Below, one piece after another: positions 23,901-38,900 of a stretch of DNA of 64,000 nucleotides. The stretch's first letter is position 1, and each line of letters opens with the position of its first letter. Below the pieces are notes generated by a model. The model saw only the letters and a list, made by a program, of their open reading frames with translations, did no database searches and was not told where the DNA came from. This DNA is from Harmothoe impar (taxonomy: Eukaryota > Annelida > Polychaeta > Phyllodocida > Polynoidae): NCBI GenBank assembly GCA_947462335.1, contig OX381704.1:47248942-47312941 (forward strand). The letters run 5' to 3'. Both the position numbers and the translations under genes were made by a program.

Positions 23901-26900
23901 AAGGAAATGCTCTCAAAGCCACTTCTGGGACTTCAAACAGATTGGAGCTAGTTAATTGATTGTAGTCTCCGGATGGAGCTGCTCAGAGCTGCTCCACTCT
24001 CTCTTAGAGCCAAATCCCACTGTCTAATCCCCCTATCTGTCTCCCACATACCCTTCTATGTTATAGCCTGAACAACTCATCCCTCTGTGGTAGACATGTA
24101 GCCTTTATCCCAACAATGTAAGTAAATACTTTCTCTATCTGGGCAAGAAAAAGAGGACCTTTCCCTTTTTCCGCATGCGTTTAGCTGCATGTAGCCCATC
24201 TCTCTTAGCCAATCACTCTCGCCTCTCTATCTCTGTCGATCTCTCTTCATTTCTCTATTTGGCCGCTTTATCTTTCCCTCCCTTCCTCACTCCCTAGCTG
24301 TATATCACTATTTACAAAGTCACATCCGTTTCAAGGCTACATGTGGTAGACTGAAGACTGGGTGGCATTAGCGGCATAGTCTCAATAATATCTATATTAG
24401 TTTAATCTCTGAAGCGTTCTCCCTTTTTATTCATTGGTCGGCCATAACAAATGGCTTCTCTATTGCACTTGCAGTGGAAAGGGCGTTTATTAAGTGTCAC
24501 CGGGCCCATCCCGCAGTAGCAGCAGGCGAGGTTGCGTGTTAGGTCGAGCTGCTCTCCGACTGTAGCATCTCTCAAAACTGCTTAAACTGCCATCAGCTAT
24601 TTTCCTGCCACTATCTGCTAAGTCAGCAGAATATAGCGTCTGCTAAGACATGTCACTGTGGTCAGCCATTTAAATATAGATGTCATTCCATCTGGCTTAT
24701 CAGTCTCACTTCTCAATCAACTGTCAGTAGATATATTCTGTCTTAGAGATTACACTTCAATCTACTGGATTTTATGGCAACAGTAATGTTGGTATAGTAC
24801 ACTTGAATATTTAGATCTAAAATGTAACCAACTGAATGAAAGTCTCGATCTCGACTCCCCCCCCCCCCCGCCCTCTAGGAACTTGGCTACGTTCACTATT
24901 CTGGAGAATCTCACAAATATCTTACAAGTGTTATGCATGCCTTCCTTTCTCGAGAGGTCTTGCATGACTCCCGAGTGCTGTTTAAGGTCAAATCTTATTG
25001 TCTTATTGCTGATTTTGGACCCTATATTGGCTAAGATAGGCCGAAATTGATGAAGAAGTGTTGCCTTTGTCTTGTGATTTGAGAAATCACAAGGATCAAA
25101 AGAGTTCGATATTTTCCCCGAGAAGGCCTAGAAAATGTTGCTTATTGGAATTTGTCAAGGTTTCTTGCTACATGGCAATGGTCGTATCACTGATTAATCA
25201 TTACCCAAATCCCACATGCTCCATATATTCAAGGGTTTTGCTCTGCAATTTATAGTGTTTAGCTATGTATCTATATATAAATTGTTAGATCCAGAGGCGC
25301 CAATAGTATAATTGCATCAGCTTCCCTCACTGTTTGAATATCAAAGTCCTTTCTGTTGTGAATTCATTCCCTACATGACCCAAATCACAACACTCTCCCT
25401 GTCCAAATCATACCAATACAGCCCAATACACAACACTTTGCATGTCTAGATTTGCTACAGTGGGATTTAGGGCAGCCCAGTTACGCAGTAGAAGTGTTGT
25501 GATTTGCAATATCTGCAACAGTTCCCCTTTGTGATTATCTCAATATGCAACACTTTTAGGACCATTTTTCGCGTTGTGGGATTTGACCTTTAGAGGGATG
25601 AAATGAAGAAAATATACATGTACGTATATTGTCACACTATATATTCCCTATAGCCAGCTGCATCTGGCCATAACACAGTTTCAATGGTATGGGTAAACAT
25701 GAGCAGAAAGCTGCGAGGTTAATCAGTCCGGAATAGCAATAGGTAAGTGCATTGCACTTGATAATGTGAGATGCCCTAATCAGTGGTGAGGTTCCCTAAT
25801 CAGCGGTCGCACAACGCGACTAAATTATCTTGGTATTGTTATGACATTACGTTGACCCCAGGGCACAGCATCCATTGCAGGTGCTGGAGGATGCACTCAA
25901 CCTAATTTATGTTTCCTCCACACCGATATACCTCAACAGAGATGCCCTGTGGTCCATTCGCGTAGACAATAATTGTTCCAAAAAATTTAATTGTGTGTTT
26001 GCTTGCGTCGATGTTGTGCCCTCTTCGATGATTTAGCATAGGCTTCTCCAGGGTCTTCAACCCCATATCCAGGGTTCCTTATGAATCTTCCCACATGGTT
26101 GCCTGCCCCTTTTCTGTAGGAACCCAAATATTATCTTTAGCTCCCCACTCTTTCTTAACCCATAGAGGCCGGCCAAGAAAAATTTATTCTAGCCAGGGGG
26201 CCGGATTTTTTTCCCCCAGGGGCCGCGGGTTTCCAAAATTCCATAGAGTTAAGTCAATTATAATCGACATCCGGCCCCACATGGTGTAGTAAATAATCGA
26301 CATCCGGCCAGGGATGGATGTCAATTATAATCGACATTCGCCCTCGATGGGTTAATGATCTCCCATTACCTTTCCATGTGATTTCCAGGGGTTTCTAGCA
26401 TCCTACACTATCCTACTCACCCTTTAGGGTCTTACCACCCCCTTTCTGGGTCCAGGACTGCAATGTTGAGATCAGTATCCCATAACCTTCCATGGTCCAG
26501 AGGCAAAAGTTGTATTTCAATATTGTATGGGGGCACTAACTATTTGTGGATCAACACGTTAGAGATGGACCTCAGCTTAGGCTTAACAGTACTACTTTCT
26601 AGGCACTAGGGGCTTTGTAAGACATAATTATATAACTGGGATGTGTAGTGCGGCCCCTTCTACTAATACCTGGTGTTCTAAGGTCATGATATGGAGGGTG
26701 TTATAATCCTCTAACCGATGACCATAAGTCCCACCTTAGGCATGCCCACCTCAAGTCCTCTACATTGATTGGTTTCCATCCCAGTGTGAGACAGTGGCTG
26801 CATATAACATGAACACAGAATGGGATCCCTATTGCACAAGATTCATGCAGTTGAACTGTACGGATCATAGGCCAAATATTCTAGCTAGAAAGCAGGCTGA

Positions 26901-29900
26901 CCAAAGGTGTATGGAATTGACGTGAATGAATCTAGAACATCCGAGAGCTCTATAAATAGCCCTACCATGCCCTGGAGGAACTGCCAATTCTGGAGGTTCT
27001 TCCCGCACCTTTTGAGTCAGCTTTAATTGGATGTAAATTTTAGGTTTTGAAGACGATGGAACGTCTATTCTAAACCATCGGCTAGAGATTTTCTATGCTT
27101 TTATTTTTTTAGATGATTTCCATATAGAAACCGCCCTGCCCTGATCTCAAGCTCCTTTATCTCTAGGTCTACTTCATGTTTTCATAGATCCGTATCGCAA
27201 AGTCTCGCGTATAGGCCATGCCTTGCATACAAATTAACCCCAACTTTAATTTGAACCATACCTAATAACTATCAGAAAACCTTTAGAGTCATTTGACCTG
27301 TCCTGAATTTTATCTACTCATTTCAGAATTCTACCTCACATTTCCAGACTCCCCAGGTGCAAACGTGTATAGCTATAAGAAAACCATATGGGGCCTTGAT
27401 GCCTATAACTAGCAGTCAAAAATTATCCAACTTAGGCCTCTCAAAAAATAAAATTGTTTCTCATCACTGCGCGCATCATAGGGTAGATTCACCACTTTCG
27501 GACGCTCACCCAAATATTTTCATTCAAAAACTGGAAAATATAAAGGCTAATTTCACCTGAAGTCGGACACTTTAGTTTTCTTTTGTTTTTGTAAGGAAAT
27601 AAAAAGTAGATCTTCTAATTAATTAGATAGGAATAATCCCATAGTCCAAGGGTATAATACACATTAAAGATATATAAGATATTTCCATAGGAAGTATGTG
27701 CTTAACTACCATGAACCTAACTTATACCAGAAAAGTATATTTTCTCACTTTACAAAATAATGAGTCAGCATAATTATTTTCATATTATCATGGGAGAATG
27801 CCAGATAAGATAAGTAATATTTAATATATATAGTATTATAGTCATAAATCTGATTGCTCCATTATCTGTGTGATGAAGAAAACCAATTGGAAATTGGTGT
27901 CCGACTTTAGGTGAAATTGGAGCACCTCTTTTAAAGGGTTTCATATAGTTATTTATGGTAGTTATTCCTATGTATTTTGTTATATAGAATCCTGAATATA
28001 ATATATAAGCTCTCTATAAAAGACATAAACAATTAGGCATATATTATATGCCTAATTGTTTATGTCTTTTATAGAGAGCTCCTCATAAAACATGATAACA
28101 ATGATGTCCGACATGTGGTACCACAGAAATCTAGAGATTTCCCACCAGCCCTTCAAGCCAAAACAGGGCCAGTTCTGGGTATCATTACATATAAATATGA
28201 TATGTGTGGATGCTTGGTTCTACTTCTATCTTCAAGCAAAACACTTGAATTTTACGTCCCTATTCATACACATACATAAATATATGCATTGTTATGATAA
28301 TACAGGCCTAAAAGTGTCCGACTTAGGGTGTGTGTCCGTCTTACGGTGAATCTACCCTAGACATGAGGTTTTGAGTAAAACTTTTTTTTCTTGCTATTTC
28401 TTTTTTAATAATGAAAAACATGATAAACGTGGACAAATATTGGCATATTTGGTATAAAATCACAGCTGATACTGTCAGTAATACAGTCAGATAAAAATAG
28501 CTTTTATTTCCCCCACCTTTTTAAATGTAAATATATTGTTAAATATTAAAATGTGAATTTTGCTCTTGAAAAACATTCCTACATACTCTAGCCCGCGATT
28601 TAAAAAAAAAGGGAAAAAAAGCGTCCATCACCATATTTTTCAGTCCTTTGTGATGAGAACCCACTTTTTAGTTTGAGTGGCCTCATGAACTCTTGCAGCT
28701 TTACACAGAAATGGGTAAGCTCTGCAGATATATAAGTCACATTTATCCCAATTAGTTGGCACAAATATGACAGTATGTGACAAGGAAGCTTTCCCTTGCC
28801 TCTGGCACATGTTGCGTGGATATCCCCAGGGTGCTTAGGATCTGTCTTCTATTATCCATCCGCCAGGAATGTCGTGAGCTTATACTGCTGCACAGCTAGG
28901 ATACTACAGGGACTTTTGCTCTGTATTATTTAAACCTCTCAGACAGTGTTAATGACTGCTGTACCAAATGACTTAAATGTTCAGACAACGGGCATGAACT
29001 GCTCACACCCAGCTATAACGAGCACCTCACAGGCACACAGCATCAATATTTAGAATTTCTCAGTGAAAATATAAAAAGCTATCTCTCTTTCAGTTCTCAT
29101 TCATAATGCCCACCAAGATTAGGAAGGGGGCTGTTGTATGCTACATTACGTTTGCCAACGGTTGCATGACTCTACTGTGGGTTTACTTCTTATAAGAGCT
29201 GACCTATTTTCCCATTAGCCGATTTGGCAGTAATATCGGTCAGTAACCCTACAGCAAACCACTGGTAGTACAATTTGTGTAGTGTGATTGCTTTACCGGA
29301 CGATAGAGATTCAACTCTGCATCCAAATAGGCTAAAGGAAAATGGGCCTTAAGTCAGTCGTCCACGCGCCAATGAAATGGGTTTTGACTGCCAATTTTCT
29401 GTTTTAAATTGTTTTGTTTGGCACAAATAGTACAATTATTGATAAGTATACATGAACAAAAGATCGGCTGACTAAACCCATTCTAGTGGCTACTGAACAG
29501 GTGAACGACCAGCTTTAGACGGGTTAGTAGGTTTGATGTTGTACATGGGCCACCTGAGCCGCATCGACACTGTGGACATGGTGGCACATTGTTAGCCTGT
29601 CTACTAACATGGACCACCATACACACTATCAGGGCTTAGTATGTCTGTATCACATAATGACTTCTTGAATTGGCTCGATGTCAAATTAATTATTTGGTGT
29701 TGATGTAGACACAAACTCACGGGTTTTGGCTATTTCTGGCCCTTTTCAGCCTCATACCCCTACAGAAAAACAACAATTGCATCAATCCTTTCAAATTGTT
29801 GATATATGTGAGAAAACAACCTAAACTTTCGGGAATTTTTCTTTTTTTGTATTGGTCCATTTTTTTTTGTTTACTGGCCCTCCAAAGCCCTAAAGAATCC

Positions 29901-32900
29901 TAAAAAATATATATCAAAAAAGCAAGAGATGACATGTTTTACATGTCTTCCATGTCTACTGAGGAAACAACAGCCCCCCCCCCCAAATATCATATTCTAT
30001 TAGGCCTATTGTATAGTCGATTGATTCATGGGGTTTTCACTTGATATGTACCATATTTTTTTCTCCACAGCCATTTAACTGTGTATTGTCAGCAAAAGTT
30101 TCAAAAGTCCTTTCATTTTGATACCCCTATAATATTATAGTAAATAAAGAAGATCCACGCAGCATTGAGTTTGCGAGGCAATAAAAACTGAACCACTAGG
30201 GTTAGAGATTATCAAAAAGTGTTCCAAGGAGCCAAGATATATACCTTTCAATGAAATTAACTTGTTTAGGCATATTCTACTTCTCAGCCCCCAACCTCCA
30301 TAACTCAGGAGTTGGGCCAGTCTACAATTGTAGCCAAACCACTATATTATTTATCATCCTGAATCTAATGCAAGAGCCATTGACACAGTGTCTGTTATGC
30401 AAGATATACATAGGGCTACTCAAGACCATTACATATCGTTCCCTGCTGCTAGTTGGATTAATACTTTTCTATGTGTACTGTCATTTCCTGTATTGTTTCT
30501 ATAGGGGACGACATATCCCTGTCCTATAATTTTATTACATAGAAAGTACACCATTTTATCCGATTCAGTGATTCTCTTAAATGTTTACAATGGGTCATGA
30601 CAGTAGGAACTTATTCATGTAAAGTCATCCATCCCTACATACTTGGCTTGAGGTTGACAGTTGTCGGGGGTGATTTATTGGCCATAAAGTGAACTGCCTC
30701 TTAGGGGGCTTAAATAATAAATGGGTAAATGTATTTGGTTCATCGCCAGTATTATTACATATTCATTTTTGGTGCATCTTAATGTTTTCCCATTAGACAC
30801 CAATAGGCCTAGGCCCTTTGTCCACTAGGATTTATAAGACTGTTTTGACGCCGAAAAACACGTTTTGGCACTGACAAAACGTGATTTTCGGCGCCGATAC
30901 ATGTTTTCTGCGTCAAAACAGTCTCACAAATCCTAGTAGACACAGGCCTACAGAGTTGTCGTTCTGAAGATAGTGCTGCAGTAGACGTGGTCTGTATGGG
31001 TGTTTGCAGTTTCTAAGGGAGTGGTTATTTTCTAAAAAGAGGAGGGGAGGTGGATTGTTGCACAAGCGCAGCAAACATATTTCAACCCCTCCCTCCTCGA
31101 TGCCAGAGGGGTCAATATTTTTTTCTATACCCACCTCCCAAAGCAATTCCAAATTTATCGCGGCTGACCCCTTTTGACTGTGGTAACGTTCTGCCATTTT
31201 CACTTAAAAGGGATGACATTCTTTTGCCCCCCCCCCCCCACCCTCTCATGGGATCCATAACTACCACCCGCCCCTACTTGTTGACCACTCACTAATGGGA
31301 CCCATACAGACTTCCCGTTTTGGTCTGTAACTCAGGTGGTATATGACTGACTGGTGCTCGTACAACAGTCGAGGGGTAGACCTTCACGTTTTCACCACAG
31401 ACCCCTATGCTAGTAAAGTGTACCTTGAGGTAGGGGGTAGGACAGCGAGGGATACGGCTATCGGGTGAACTGCATGGGTGTTTGTGAGATTGGATGAAGA
31501 AACATGGTACACAATAGGGAGGGAAGCTGATAAAGGTGTGTACAATAAATGGTTTCCACGAGTATCACAAGAGCTTTCGTAGGCGTGGGAGGGACTGGAC
31601 AGATTGTGACGCAGGTACATTTGAACGTTTCGATAAGTTTCGATTTCATATGACCTTTATTGCTGATGAGGGTGGGATCTAATTTCTAATCGTTTCATTA
31701 CAGCTACATCTAAACCTCGAGTGTATAGAATCCGTATTACCGTACCAAAAGGGCATGGATTTGATTCGTATACTGAAAGCATAGCTTAACAACTGGTTTA
31801 GGTGTATGGCCTCCATTTTAAGGCATAGAACTTGCTGCCGGGGATGCAACAGTCGGAGTGAGGGCATGGCAGTGCTCAGCCCTTTATATACGGCGGCCCG
31901 GGGTTTAACGTTGTGCGCTCTATACTCAGATCTTCGACTTAAGGTGGCCGGCGGGTATAGACTAGAAGTAACTACAATTTCACCATATTTATACCAGATG
32001 TTCCAAAGAATATATACTCTCAGAAAATAAGAAAAAAATAGGGGGGTCCCGAGCTTGTTTCTGAGATATTTAACCACAAAGCTTGAGTGACCTGTAATAG
32101 GATTACATAGTACTTGCCTACATTTGTGGATGAAATAACATTGAAAAGTAACTACAGTTTCTTCAAACTTAAACACAATATTCTGTATGAAATTATCTGT
32201 CCAGAAAATGTGTTTTGAACATATGGTCCCGGGCATATTTGCATGGTTTCTGATGTTTGAAATAAAAGATATAACAATATGGTAAGAACAATACCAGGCA
32301 AGATAAATATACCTTACTACTTATACAACCACAGCAAATTCCATAGTATAATGGTTATGGCATTTGCCTTCCAATCCAAAGACCTGGGGTTCTAGTCTCA
32401 GCCATGCCAAATTAGCTAGGTTTTATCAAATCCGAAATAGCATGTGCTAGTGTGTGGGAGTGTCCCGCTGGTGTCCCGCTGGTGTCCCCTGGTGTCCTGC
32501 TACAGAACTACAATCCCCGCCGGCCACCTTAAAAGTTCGGTACCTCACTTTTATGGTACACATACTGCTATTGTACACAGAGAAAAGTAAAGGAGTCGCC
32601 ACGACTCTGACAGCCAGAGTCACAGTTATAGTCTCCCACCTGACACCTATAGAGGAGAGTCGAATGAGTTTGTGAAGAATCAACAGCAGTTGACCTATCA
32701 AAAGAGAGGGAGTTAAAATTGGTACTTGACTACATAAGTGGCATGCAGGTATGGTGGATTGTGTAATTATGTCAGGATAAAGTGGGGCAGCAGGTGTGGA
32801 CAGGCCAGGTGAGGCCTGAGAGAGTGTGCCATACATTATATCTCAGACAGTTATTGCCCAGCCTTATGGTTATTTCCTTTGCCCACAAATATGGTGACTT

Positions 32901-35900
32901 CGCTTTATACCATTGATGTTCTTGGAATATGTATTGTATAGTTTATCAATACATTTTAATTCAGGCAACTTAACTGGAAAAGCTTTGCCATTGACATCCC
33001 TAAACCACACTTTTTAGACATGTTGGAACTTTCTATAAAAGATCAAAACTGCATGGCATGTAATAAATGTCTGAAGTATAAATAGTGGCTCTGGCTTTTG
33101 GTTGCCAAAAGTACCAAACTAGTGTTGGTTGTCCCATCAGGTGGTATCATATGCAACTATTATCAGAGTCAACACACTTTTTATTTGACTCATCATGAAG
33201 AGTCAAACTACTAACGACCCTTCTGTGGACAGAGTCAACTGCTCTTGACTCTGCATTGAAGGTAGAGTCAAATTGAACAAGGGCCATGGGGAATGACTGC
33301 AGTGGCTGTAACCCCTCCAACAGAGTGGTCATGACCCGGCAACCAAAGTCAACTAGAGTTGACTATGGTAAAAGAGTCAGGGCAACGCCTTTACTTCTCC
33401 CTGTGTACAAAGAGGGATGACCACAAGTGTACAACTCTACTGTGTTTTATCCAATCAGTCTAAGATCTGACAGTTTTTAATATACTACCGGCCCCATCTG
33501 AGATAAGGTGAGGCTCCACTAGCCGATTTTGTCCTCAAATCGGGGCTATTCTCACAAATCTGGCTCAAACCAAAGAATCATAATTGTGGACAATCGAGAG
33601 AAAAGGGTCCTCCAAGGTAAAAACTTAATAATAAAATTGATGTCATCAGCTTTCCAGTGATATCTTTTATAAGCAGGTACCACTTCTAGTTTTTGAGTAC
33701 TGGCTCTCTGAATATGTGTGGTCACTGTCCAATCATAAATGCCAATAAGCTCTATCTTCCTTTGTTTTAGAGATATTCCTATCTAATTAGCATAATTATG
33801 CTAATTACCAAATATCCAAACTTTTTCAAACAATTGGCCACAGCTTTTGATCTAAAAATGGTATTTACATTCTGTTTTCAGCATAGAATTTGTTTTGGGG
33901 CCTTCTTTCATTAAGTTTTTTAAAATTTTCGATTTAGAATGAAAATCATGTTTCCATGGCAACCAACATGTGCGAAAACACCAATTTAGGCCCAAAAACG
34001 TTCTTTTCCATTCCAAATATGGAATGTTTTCACCTAAAAAGGAATCTTCTAATGTGGCCTATCATATTCTACATAAAAAAGCAGTATAGATAAGTTTTTG
34101 CTATATCTTGGTCCTTTTTGGCTCTATGGAGCCCCCTGGTGGCCAAAGTTGGTACTAAAAATCCCCCGCGGAGGTCCCTTTTCCCTTGTTGATCCACAAT
34201 TATATGTATATACTGTAAGTAGGGAGGCACTCTAGACCCCTGCAATAGGTTTGTGTTTATAAACATGTTGATGTTTATAAAAGCTCCATGCTCAAGGGGA
34301 AATTAGACTTGCTAAGACTATATAAACATGATCTATGTCCAGATTTGGGCCCCAATTTCCCATCTGAGGCCGATTTGGCTCCCGATCATATAACAAACTG
34401 GTTTGATTTTCATTTATCTGATGCTCCCCCATTCACAGGGCTCTAATCGGCAGATTTATGCACAATAACATATAGGAAATATCTTTTTGTTTTGACCTGA
34501 TAAACTGTAAAGACCTATATGATCGGTTTGTGAGAATGACCCAAAAAATCGGGTAGTGGAGTCCCAGCTAAAGGGAACCTCCTCCCGACCTCCTGTCGGA
34601 TCACTCCATGGTTGCCACTGATGGTAATATCATTATATCAGGAGGGAACTCGCTGTCATATAATAGTGTAGACTTAAAATTATTAAGATATTTTCATGAA
34701 TAATGGCCACACAAGCTATACCCTAATTTAACGGTAATTTTGCATCAGGAGTTAAATTCATGTATTTCTTATGTCTTCAGATGTGACTATGACGAAGGCC
34801 TCTTCAACATCTCCAGCTTTTGAACCAATTACGGAAGTCATCAACTCTTCAGCACGTGAGTATACTGTTAATATTAAATACTGTTCTTATACAGCAGGTA
34901 ACTTTGAATCCAATATAATTTATTGTGATGTAGACCTACAGGCTGTGTCTCACGAACTTGGGCCATTGTTCTTGTCTCTGACCGGGTGCCGTCTCTGACC
35001 AGGTGCCATCTCTGACCGGGTGTCAGAAAAAAGGTGTTTTTAAAGAAACTATACTAAGAATTATTCCATTTTTGATGCTAACATTCTGTATTTGGAATGT
35101 AAATGGAACGTTTTCTATGAGAAATTGGGACATATGCCACTTTCTGGTTGCCATGGAAACCATTCCATTGTCCCATCTGGAACATTTTGATCCTCATTTC
35201 TTGGGAATTACATCAGTTACTCAGAACTGAAAACAGACCTCGAAAATTCCTCCTAGAACCAAATCTACACTAAAAAGTCTGACTTTTATTTTTTTAATAA
35301 ATCTGATTTTTTATATCTATTTTGGTATTTATCATGGGATTCAGGGCATTTAGGGCATATTTATCGTTTTCAGTTACACATAACAACTCATGTTTGAGAT
35401 GTGATTCGCGCAAAACTACCAGTAGAATCTTAGCATATGATATCTCATTTTAAAGATCTTGATATGAACTTTAAATTATGAATTCGCGTATAAGCCGCAG
35501 CTAGTACGCAAGTCAGATCGGCGGTGCGGCTTATCGCCACAGGATCAGGGTGCGGCTTATACGCGAGTTTTTGCTACTATGGTACAGTACAAAAGTCACC
35601 ACAATCAGACCCCCTGTGCGGCTTATAGAATCGGCCCTAAGTCGGGGTGCGGCTTATACGCGAGTTAGGCTTATACGCGAGGTTTTACGGTATGATTATA
35701 ATTAGCCTCCTGCTGTTGGTATTCTGACCTTATCTTGCCAAAGGGTCAAATGGCATATGGCATAAAAGTGGGAAAAACTGAAGGAGGTGGACAGACCAAG
35801 GACCAAGTCCTCACCCCTAAGGTCGAAGTCCTGCACTGATCCAATGCGCCACAGGGACTGTATAATCTGCCTCTCTTGGGAACTAACTCAAGACTGCCTT

Positions 35901-38900
35901 TCAATTTATTGACTATTAGTAGGGACTTTTTGCAAACCCAATTTAACATATTATATGTAGACGTACGCTATAGTTTAAGCACTGCCATGTCTGCATTTAA
36001 TGAGCTATGCTGGGTTTGCTAAAGGTCCCTCTTATATGTTTATATACGAGGATCCAAAATTATAGAAATATTATGCATCCCTGTGTCAGTGTAAACGCAG
36101 AGGCTGCGGTCGACACCAATTATATTGCTTTAAACCACAGCAGAGGGATAAGACAAAGGAGTTCACACCTTGATTATTTTACATACCCTTACATTATCGT
36201 ACAGCTCACAGCTGTGGTTTAAAACAGATAGACAATGGTTGTGAGAGGGGAACTAAAAATATAACCACTGTAGAGTTACCCTGCCATAGCCACTGTCTAT
36301 CTATTAAATATATTTTCATTCACACCCCGTGGCACACATGGACGATTTTGTCACGTTGTGCCACAGCGTTCCCAGATGTTACACACCATATTGTATAACA
36401 CCCGGATTCATGTCTAGGTGGGGGTAATACGAGGGTTTAGATACCATAGTACAGTACTAAATTTTCGGACCTCTAGTGCGGGTTATAGGGTTCTCTCAAA
36501 GTCTGGGTGCGGGTTATACGCGAGATGCGGGTTATACGCGGGAATTTATGGTACATATCAGCTGAGGCCAAATAAAGAGAGCTGGTTTCCATTCACTCGA
36601 TCGAGTCTTTTCCCCTTTTTATTCTTTTTTTGCCATAAGTGCCAGTTGTATGGTTTGGCCTGCATACTTAGCGTTCTCCAAATCCCACAGTCGTCGGTGT
36701 TACATACTATTGGGCTACACTGTTATGATTTACAAGGGGAGTTACTTCACAGTATAATTGTTACTGGTTATTCCTTATTATTATTAAAGGCCACTAGAAA
36801 AGTGGTTTATCATCACCAAGGACTGAAAAATATGACGAGGGAGACTTTTTTTTAAATTGTTTTACCCGCAGGCTAAAATGCATGGGATGATACATGTTTT
36901 TCCTGACCAAAATTCACATTTTACCAGTTAAGAATTTATGGATATATCTTAAAGATATTTTGGTAATATAGAAGGACCTGCAGGACTATGCAATATTGTC
37001 GACTAGGAACCCTTGTCCAAGTATTATAATTTAGATAGGGCCAACATTCAAAACATTTTAGATATTTTCTGCGGAATCTTTGTGTTTCATGAATCTGTCA
37101 TGTTTTCTCTGCAAATTTCTACATATAGCAGACCACTATCTATAAATCACAATGAATATTTCTTCAACGTAACACACTGAAAAGAAGTAGAATCACTGTG
37201 ACTCCCGACTTGATCACTGTGGTAACTCTCCCCAGGACTCTAACATGACTCCTTAACATTAGCAGGACTATAAAATAACTCTATAATGACTCCTATTCTA
37301 AGACTCCCTAATGATTGGGAATCACTTTAGAGTTGTGGGGAGAGTTACCTCAGTGATCGGGGCTGGACTCCCAGTTGACAATTACAGTGATTCCACTTCA
37401 TCTCTCTGTGAAGCGTTTCCTGCCAATAAATCGTAACAGTGGAGCGTGGAATACGCAAAGGTGTGCTGTGAACCCCCTGCAATTTGGAATATCGGCACCA
37501 GGGCTACCTTGCCATTGTACCAAAACGAAAGGAGTTCAGGCACATAAATCGTGCTGTAGAGTTTGCCTATTTAATAGGCAATATAGGCCCCCAATATTAG
37601 AGACAGGACCAATACGCAACATTTTCTGGCCCTCTCTCGTGTTGTGGGATTTGACCCTTAGAGATAAACTGCATCTTTAGCAAATACAGATCTCAGCATC
37701 TACGCGGTAAAATGCATTATCGGTAATCTAGTTTAAATGTTGGCGTGGGCGTGAGATCCCAAGACACGAGATGAACGTGATACAATGAACAGTGGACAGA
37801 CTGTGTTTTTTTGTATTTCTTTTGGTCGGCTTAAATGACAGCCAGCCTGACAGCAGATGGTCCATATGCAAATAACCAGTCCGGGTATAGTGTTGCTCAG
37901 CCAACCTACTATGGTTTCAAACTGGGTAAGCAGAGATACATCTGACAAATGTTAGTGTATGAGAAGCGCTGATTGAGTTGTGTTGAGTGATACTTTATTG
38001 ACCCAATTTCTCGTAAGCCAATCATGATATCATAATAAAACAATATACGGAGATAAAGAATCCTTATCGTCCTTTACACGAGACACGAAAATAAAAACAA
38101 GTATAGGCAGTGAAGCGAGTGTCATGATATCGCTGGGAAAGGTATGGGCAGTGCAGTACTTTTGGCAACATCTATTAATGGTCATCAGTGTTAGGATCTA
38201 TGCAATGTAGGACGCTCATTATGTATACATTTATATGCTCAGTCATCACACAACGCTCCGCCAACCTGGGATAATATTCACAGATTCAATGTATCATAAT
38301 TAAGAACATTTGTAAAACATTTTCATTATACACTTACACACATGGTTCTTTCATAATCATTTCTGAGATGTTACATATATTATATTGATCTTCAATCATC
38401 TTTAATTTTTATCATAAATTTGTCATAAGGCTCCGCATCGGGTTTATGCCACTATCTCGCTCCCCTGTAAAGGGGACTATACTTCTGTAGAGCTGTCCAC
38501 CCGGCCTTTTGAGTTTAATTGCCTCAAAGGCCCTTGGTCATACACCTATGTAATATGCGATGCTATTATGTCGTTAAATAATAGTATTCTGAGAGTATAG
38601 TCGATGAATAAGATAGTATGCGTCGTTTAGACAATGGCTGGGGCATCCCCAAATGGTTGATTTCAGCGGAAATACACTCTGAGAACAGTGTGTTGCGGTG
38701 ACATGCATAAGGAGTTAGACACACATATTTGCAACACACCTTTGAAATCAACACACTTTTGGCAAAGAGTGTGTAGTGTGTATTGTGTTACACCAAAATG
38801 TGTGTAAAAAAGTGGCTGCAGAAAGCGTGTTGATAAGTGTGTGTAACGTAACACGCTGTTCTTGGAGTGTAGTAAGCTTAAATGTACATGAATGTAGATT

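Noticed and set aside
24468..24560. Extra receptor exon after CACTTGCAG
   Set aside because: Open for only about 22 codons, with no acceptable donor before the stop.
28008..28080. microRNA precursor
   Set aside because: Arms are perfectly paired with a one-base centre, unlike the bulged stem and terminal loop of animal precursors.
29080..29160. Extra receptor exon after CTCTCTTTCAG
   Set aside because: No consensus donor in a compatible frame and no similarity to MAM, LDLa or linker sequences.
31679..32236. 185-residue minus-strand open frame
   Set aside because: Straddles the tip of a TIR element at 31939, and has no recognisable motif.
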